NCBI GenBank assembly: GCA_030727085.1
Contig: JANRCF010000019.1
Span: 11,755 to 22,072, forward strand
Direction of reading: 5' to 3'
DNA: 10,318 nt
Origin: Alphaproteobacteria bacterium
GTDB lineage: Bacteria; Pseudomonadota; Alphaproteobacteria; Paracaedibacterales; CAIOTO01
Below, in pieces: positions 7,438-10,318 of the stretch. The notes under the pieces are model-generated. The model was not told where the DNA came from. It saw only the letters and a list, made by a program, of their open reading frames with translations, and did not search any database. Every line of letters starts with the position of its first letter. The first letter of the stretch is position 1. The position numbers and the translations under genes were made by a program.

Positions 7438-7504
7438 AGAAACCGAAGATCGAGCAGCGGAGTTTACTGAAGTAAATGAGCAGCAGAGATTTCTGATGGT
7501 TTCT
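7438..7504. repeat. Composite small repeat downstream of hemA
   Basis: An outer 7-bp inverted pair AGAAACC (7438-7444) / GGTTTCT (7498-7504) encloses two near-identical direct repeats, GAGCAGCGGAG (7452-7462) and GAGCAGCAGAG (7478-7488). These flank a small palindrome TTTACT (7463-7468) / AGTAAA (7471-7476). No ORF uses it. Upstream is a separate 6-bp hairpin TTGCAC (7399-7404) / GTGCAA (7415-7420). The organisation resembles a dispersed structured intergenic element; its role is unknown. Confidence 0.55.
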
Positions 7505-7547
7505 GCCATAATCAATTTGTAATTGAATGGCTATAGATCGATGTCAT

Positions 7548-7571
7548 AAAAAAAGGCTCCGTTATGGAGCC
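7548..7571 (-). terminator. Rho-independent terminator of the Ala/Pro-rich protein gene
   Basis: Read on the minus strand, GGCTCC / GGAGCC form a perfect 6-bp GC-rich stem (arms 7555-7560 and 7566-7571) with a 5-base loop, followed by seven T residues (7554 down to 7548). It lies 26 bases past the stop codon of the minus-strand gene. This is the best intrinsic terminator in the window. Confidence 0.9.
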
Positions 7572-7597
7572 TCTTAATTTTAAAATAATGAAATAGC

Positions 7598-8134
7598 TTA
7601 TTTTGCAGCTGGAGCAGCAACTTTTGCATCAACTGAAGCAGCTGGAGCAGAAACTTTTGCATCAACCGAAGCAGCAGCCTTTTTAGAACCACCAGCTTTG
7701 CTAGCTTTCTTATTCTTTTTGTGCTTGCAGTCTTCTTTTGCTTCAGCTTTCGTTGGCTCAGCCATTGGCTTCCAAACGGATGTGCTATCATTCAACATAT
7801 CTGTGTAGCTATTACGCTTAGCGTGACTTCTACCTTTTCCTTTTTTCTGCTCTTTAGCAACAACAGGCTTTTTATCTTTAGCAGCAACAACTGGAGCAGC
7901 AGCTTTCTTTGCATCAGCAGCTGGCGCCGCTACGACTGGAGCTGTTGGAGCTGGTGCAACTGGCGCGGCAGCAACTACTGGAGCTGGTGCAATTGGCGCA
8001 GCAGCAACTACTGGAGCTGATGCATCTACAGCTGCAACTGGTGCTGCAGCAACAACTGGTGCAGGTGCTGGCGCAGCCGCATAAAGTGCTGTTGTCCCAG
8101 CCAAAACCAAAGCAATATTTAACATTTTTTTCAT
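7598..8134 (-). CDS. Secreted Ala/Pro/Lys-rich low-complexity protein with 11-residue repeats
   Basis: 178 residues of no family I recognise. Residues 1-19 form a signal peptide: KK, a hydrophobic stretch, and LYA before the likely cut at 19/20. After it comes an Ala/Pro/Val array with units such as PVVAAAPIAPA and PVVAAAPVAPA, a strongly basic middle (about 83-153) containing the only non-repetitive segment RNSYTDMLNDSTSVWKPMAE (107-126) and a single Cys (136), and two C-terminal repeats ASVDAKVSAPA and ASVDAKVAAPA. The repeats are also visible in the DNA: two 33-bp copies at 7608-7640 and 7641-7673 with two mismatches, and a 19-bp exact repeat at 7968-7986 and 8001-8019. An AAGGAG site (8146-8151) lies 11 bases before the start, and a strong terminator follows. 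It would be exported, perhaps periplasmic or surface-bound. Binding of polyanions is only a guess from the charge. Confidence 0.8.
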   Translation of the reverse strand: MKKMLNIALVLAGTTALYAAAPAPAPVVAAAPVAAVDASAPVVAAAPIAPAPVVAAAPVAPAPTAPVVAAPAADAKKAAAPVVAAKDKKPVVAKEQKKGKGRSHAKRNSYTDMLNDSTSVWKPMAEPTKAEAKEDCKHKKNKKASKAGGSKKAAASVDAKVSAPAASVDAKVAAPAAK

Positions 8135-8374
8135 GACAGAATTAACTCCTTAAATAATTTAACATGGAACCAATAGCCGGATCATTACCAGCTGGATCTT
8201 ACTTAAGTTTATACCGCAAATTATTAATAAAACCTTAAAATTTTAAGCGTAAATAGTATGTATTTATCTAACCCTGTGGCTTTTGCGTCACCAAATTCAT
8301 AGTATTTTCACTTTTCTCATAAAATAACTTATTAGTCATAATAGTTTCAACATCTACACAGCATACGTTTTTCC

Positions 8375-8403
8375 TTGCATTTAGAATTTGCTCGATGTAT
8401 AAA
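8375..8403 (+). promoter_or_regulatory. Sigma70-type promoter of the initiator tRNA
   Basis: TTGCAT (8375-8380) and TATAAA (8398-8403) are separated by exactly 17 bases, and the -10 ends 15 bases before the first base of the tRNA. Both the spacing and the match to TTGACA/TATAAT are good. It would also drive pgpA just downstream. Confidence 0.7.
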
Positions 8404-8418
8404 GAGACAGTCAGTTGT

Positions 8419-8495
<77 letters not shown>

Positions 8496-8512
8496 ATCTT
8501 ACATCGTATAAT

Positions 8513-9004
8513 ATGTTGGTCTCTTTCTCAAAATTCTTAGCATCTTTTCTTGGACTTGGCTATCTTCCCTTGATGCCAGGCACGTGGGGCACTATTGGCG
8601 CCGTTTTTTGCAGCTTATTTTTCCTAAATATCTCACCTTATATTTTACTAATTATCACTATTATTACTACGTTCATTGGCTTTTATGTTTCAGAAATAAG
8701 CCTAAAGGCGACTGCCTATAATAGTATGGATCCAAGCTGGATTGTAATTGATGAAGTTGCAGGATACTTTTGGGCGATATCACTCATTTCTTTTGTGCGT
8801 CCTATTGATTATCTGCAACTCGCGATTGCGTTCATTTTCTTTCGTATTTTTGATATCATGAAACCTTGGCCAATCTCTTGGATTGATCAGTCAATGGCTA
8901 CATCACGCAAAACAGCGGCTCTTGGTATTATGCTTGACGATGTACTAGCAGGTATTTTTGCAGCACTATTTACCTTATTTGCGTGCCGCGTAATTCTCAA
9001 CTAA
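8513..9004 (+). CDS. pgpA: Phosphatidylglycerophosphatase A
   Basis: Inner-membrane lipid phosphatase that removes the phosphate from phosphatidylglycerol phosphate to give phosphatidylglycerol. 163 residues, the usual size. Family motifs in order: LPLMPGTWGT (18-27), DPSWIVIDEVAGY (73-85), RIFDIMKPWPI (111-121) and GIMLDDVLAGI (138-148); the acidic residues of these blocks are the metal/catalytic site. Several hydrophobic helices separate them. No ribosome binding site is apparent before the ATG, which lies 17 bases past the mature tRNA end, so the mRNA is probably the processed 3' product of a tRNA-fMet transcript. Confidence 0.95.
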   Translation: MLVSFSKFLASFLGLGYLPLMPGTWGTIGAVFCSLFFLNISPYILLIITIITTFIGFYVSEISLKATAYNSMDPSWIVIDEVAGYFWAISLISFVRPIDYLQLAIAFIFFRIFDIMKPWPISWIDQSMATSRKTAALGIMLDDVLAGIFAALFTLFACRVILN

Positions 9005-9009
9005 TCATA

Positions 9010-9801
9010 CTACAGAACATTTACTAATATTTTTTGTAAGCCATGCATGAATTCTTCTTGCGTCACGATTGGGCAATCAACGTACTTAGCTGCTGTAAAC
9101 TCTACGGCAAGATAACTTCCTTCATAACCAATCTCGTCCAAACTCATTTGAATGTTTTCTAGGTTTCGCATCTTATCATCAATCATAATGATCTGTTGCG
9201 GCATTGTTGGTATTGTCGATAAAAGAGATGTTAAGACCATTCCTTTGTGTGTAAGAGAATGTTCACCATTCGTTATCATCACACCATTCTTATATTGCGG
9301 GATGTTTCCACGATATGTTGGAAATTTAATTGTTTGAAAGTCGTTGTCATCAGGCGCTGTGATGGAAAAATCGATACCGAACATTGCTAGTTGCTTTGTT
9401 CTCCACTCCATCATATCGTGTTTTGAATCAATAAGGCCTGACAAAAGCGCTGTACACGCCATAGTTGGAATATTAAGTGTTTGAAGACGCTCAACCATTT
9501 CCGACATTGCGGGGTGCAAAAGCTCGAATTCAATCCGAACAAGCGCACAATGAACTAAATAATCAAACTCTTCGTGGCCATACTGTGATTCTATTGACGA
9601 AATAATTTCATTATGTAAATCCAAATTTGGTATTTGAAAAACAACCTCTTTAGTATTTAAAAGCACCATATCCACATCAAAAACAACAAGTGTATCTTTA
9701 TTTGCTCTTGTTAAAATTTTTGCAAGCGCATCTGCATCGGCAATGGTCATAAATTCAGTTTTTTCTGAAGACACTTTTTGCTTATTTAATTGAAAGGTCA
9801 T
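9010..9801 (-). CDS. HAD-superfamily phosphatase-like protein (DUF2608-like)
   Basis: 263 residues. HAD motif I is VVFDVDMVLL (39-48) with the nucleophile and acid pair D42/D44. A plausible motif II is T117 in PTMACTALLSG (112-122), where family members usually have an L-T-x-R-like block. The motif III lysine is likely K186 in LTHKGMVL (183-190). Motif IV is IIMIDDKMRNLENI (204-217) with D208/D209. The core acidic residues are kept, so a phosphohydrolase is plausible; the substrate is unknown. The pattern, with a GIDF block after motif II and a K-G followed by D-D-K-x-x-N-L, resembles DUF2608 proteins known mainly from Legionella-like and other intracellular bacteria. No signal peptide is seen. 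Only a weak GGGA precedes the start, and an inner start at M18 is possible. It converges with pgpA, five bases between the stops. Confidence 0.75.
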   Translation of the reverse strand: MTFQLNKQKVSSEKTEFMTIADADALAKILTRANKDTLVVFDVDMVLLNTKEVVFQIPNLDLHNEIISSIESQYGHEEFDYLVHCALVRIEFELLHPAMSEMVERLQTLNIPTMACTALLSGLIDSKHDMMEWRTKQLAMFGIDFSITAPDDNDFQTIKFPTYRGNIPQYKNGVMITNGEHSLTHKGMVLTSLLSTIPTMPQQIIMIDDKMRNLENIQMSLDEIGYEGSYLAVEFTAAKYVDCPIVTQEEFMHGLQKILVNVL

Positions 9802-9823
9802 TATTATTTATCCCAATATTTTG

Positions 9824-9839
9824 TGTATATAACTATACA
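9824..9839. promoter_or_regulatory. Operator-like palindrome upstream of the HAD gene
   Basis: TGTATA (9824-9829) and TATACA (9834-9839) form a perfect 6-bp dyad with a 4-base spacer TAAC. Its near arm ends 22 bases upstream of the start codon of the minus-strand HAD gene, a position compatible with promoter or operator function. It is AT-rich and could be chance. Confidence 0.25.
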
Positions 9840-9894
9840 TAATGACAAAAAGAATACAGGCCTTATTCATACAAAAATCATAAAACAAGTCTTA

Positions 9895-9921
9895 TTCGAA
9901 TCCTGCAGAACCAATCTTACA
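9895..9921 (+). repeat. Partial copy of the tRNA-fMet 3' end plus its downstream flank
   Basis: AACCAATCTTACA at 9909-9921 is identical to 8491-8503, which spans the acceptor end, CCA and eight flanking bases of the initiator tRNA. Just before it, TTCGAATCC (9895-9903) matches the tRNA T-arm TTCAAATCC (8473-8481) at eight of nine positions, with a short deletion in between. The copy is too short to be a functional tRNA. The pair forms direct repeats about 1.4 kb apart around pgpA and the HAD gene. Confidence 0.6.
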
Positions 9922-9929
9922 GCAAATCC

Positions 9930-10318
9930 TTAACAATCACATCGTTTTTCGCATACACATGCCTTTTGAATGATACCTGTTTGTGCAATTGGAACAACAG
10001 AATAATTTGCTTGTTGTGCGCTGACAATTGGCGCATTCATCAATTGTGTCCTGCCCGGCGCGCTTACAAGCTGAGCGCTTACAGTTGATGTGCTGATTTG
10101 CGTGCCAACAGTGCTCGCTGCATCAGACCTAACAGTAGTTGATTGAGCATTAACCGCCATAGTAGAGACAGGCTGTGCAAGAACTGAAGGGGCACCCACG
10201 GGCTGTGTAGTAATAGCGGAAGTATTTACTGGCTGCGCAGCAACAGCTAATGTTCCCGCAGCATGTGTCGTGCCAGTTGCAAGCGTTTCCACGGGTACGG
10301 GCTGTGTAGTAATGGCAG
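9930..10318 (-). CDS. 3' part of a Thr/Ala/Gln/Val-rich repeat protein with a Cys-rich tail; continues past the right edge
   Basis: I do not recognise this protein. The frame is open to the window edge, and the residues before the possible GTG at 10292 (AITTQPVPV) belong to the same repeat, so the start lies outside. About 128 residues are visible. They are irregular units of about 10-12 residues built around Q-P-V: AITTQPV twice, LAVAAQPVNTS, SVLAQPVSTM, becoming looser towards the end. A 16-bp stretch of DNA is repeated exactly at 10199-10214 and 10298-10313. The last residues, KACVCEKRCDC, place four Cys as C-x-C-x3-C-x-C; there are no other Cys in the visible part. This suggests a surface or secreted low-complexity protein with a disulfide- or metal-binding tail, but nothing shows export directly. 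Confidence 0.7.
   Translation of the reverse strand, partial: AITTQPVPVETLATGTTHAAGTLAVAAQPVNTSAITTQPVGAPSVLAQPVSTMAVNAQSTTVRSDAASTVGTQISTSTVSAQLVSAPGRTQLMNAPIVSAQQANYSVVPIAQTGIIQKACVCEKRCDC

Noticed and set aside
7598..8134. CRISPR or other spacer array from the 33-bp periodicity
   Set aside because: The repeats are directly adjacent, in frame, and encode 11-residue protein units; there are no unique spacers.
7721..8136. Plus-strand ORFs of Leu/Gln- or Trp/Ser-rich composition opposite the Ala/Pro-rich gene
   Set aside because: Their composition is just the repeat DNA read in other frames. The minus-strand frame has a signal peptide, ribosome site and terminator.
9895..9913. A complete second tRNA gene ending in CCA
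   Set aside because: The T-arm to CCA distance is too short, and no anticodon or D-arm can be drawn upstream. Only a partial copy remains.

Overview
The window looks like an AT-rich alphaproteobacterial chromosome, probably of a host-associated lineage such as Holosporales or Rickettsiales. Three things point that way. The heme gene is a 5-aminolevulinate synthase of the Shemin (C4) pathway, the initiator tRNA has the alphaproteobacterial form, and GTCAT...ATGAC palindromic repeats are scattered between genes. The taxon is inferred from these features; no search was run.

Left part (1-2507, + strand): three genes in the canonical type VI secretion order. They are the sheath protein TssC (5' end outside the window), a divergent Hcp-like tube protein, and the baseplate protein TssE. 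A 192-bp nested palindrome lies between the last two. The T6SS run then stops, and petB (cytochrome b of the bc1 complex) starts about 60 bases after tssE where tssF would often be. petB has neither petA nor petC beside it.

Middle (3774-7335, + strand): a repeat-bearing gap, then a UbiH/COQ6-family ubiquinone hydroxylase, the export chaperone SecB, a second repeat-bearing gap, and hemA. petB, the UbiH-type gene and hemA all serve the aerobic respiratory chain (bc1 subunit, quinone, heme). The gaps and repeats between them argue against one tight operon.

Right part (7336-10318): a gene-poor stretch with a composite repeat, then a minus-strand gene for a secreted Ala/Pro/Lys-rich protein built on 11-residue repeats, with a clear intrinsic terminator. 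Next come a + strand promoter, the initiator tRNA-fMet and pgpA (phosphatidylglycerophosphatase A), probably read together. Two minus-strand genes follow: a HAD-superfamily (DUF2608-like) phosphatase, and the 3' end of a low-complexity repeat protein ending in a Cys-rich tail and running off the right edge. A 13-bp exact copy of the tRNA-fMet 3' end plus downstream flank lies about 1.4 kb from the tRNA, between these two genes. It may be an attachment-site-like scar.

The most unusual items are the tRNA-derived direct repeat, the MITE-like palindrome inside the T6SS cluster, the divergent Hcp, the changed PLP-lysine motif in HemA, and the two low-complexity repeat proteins. I see no CRISPR array, insertion sequence, integrase or rRNA.
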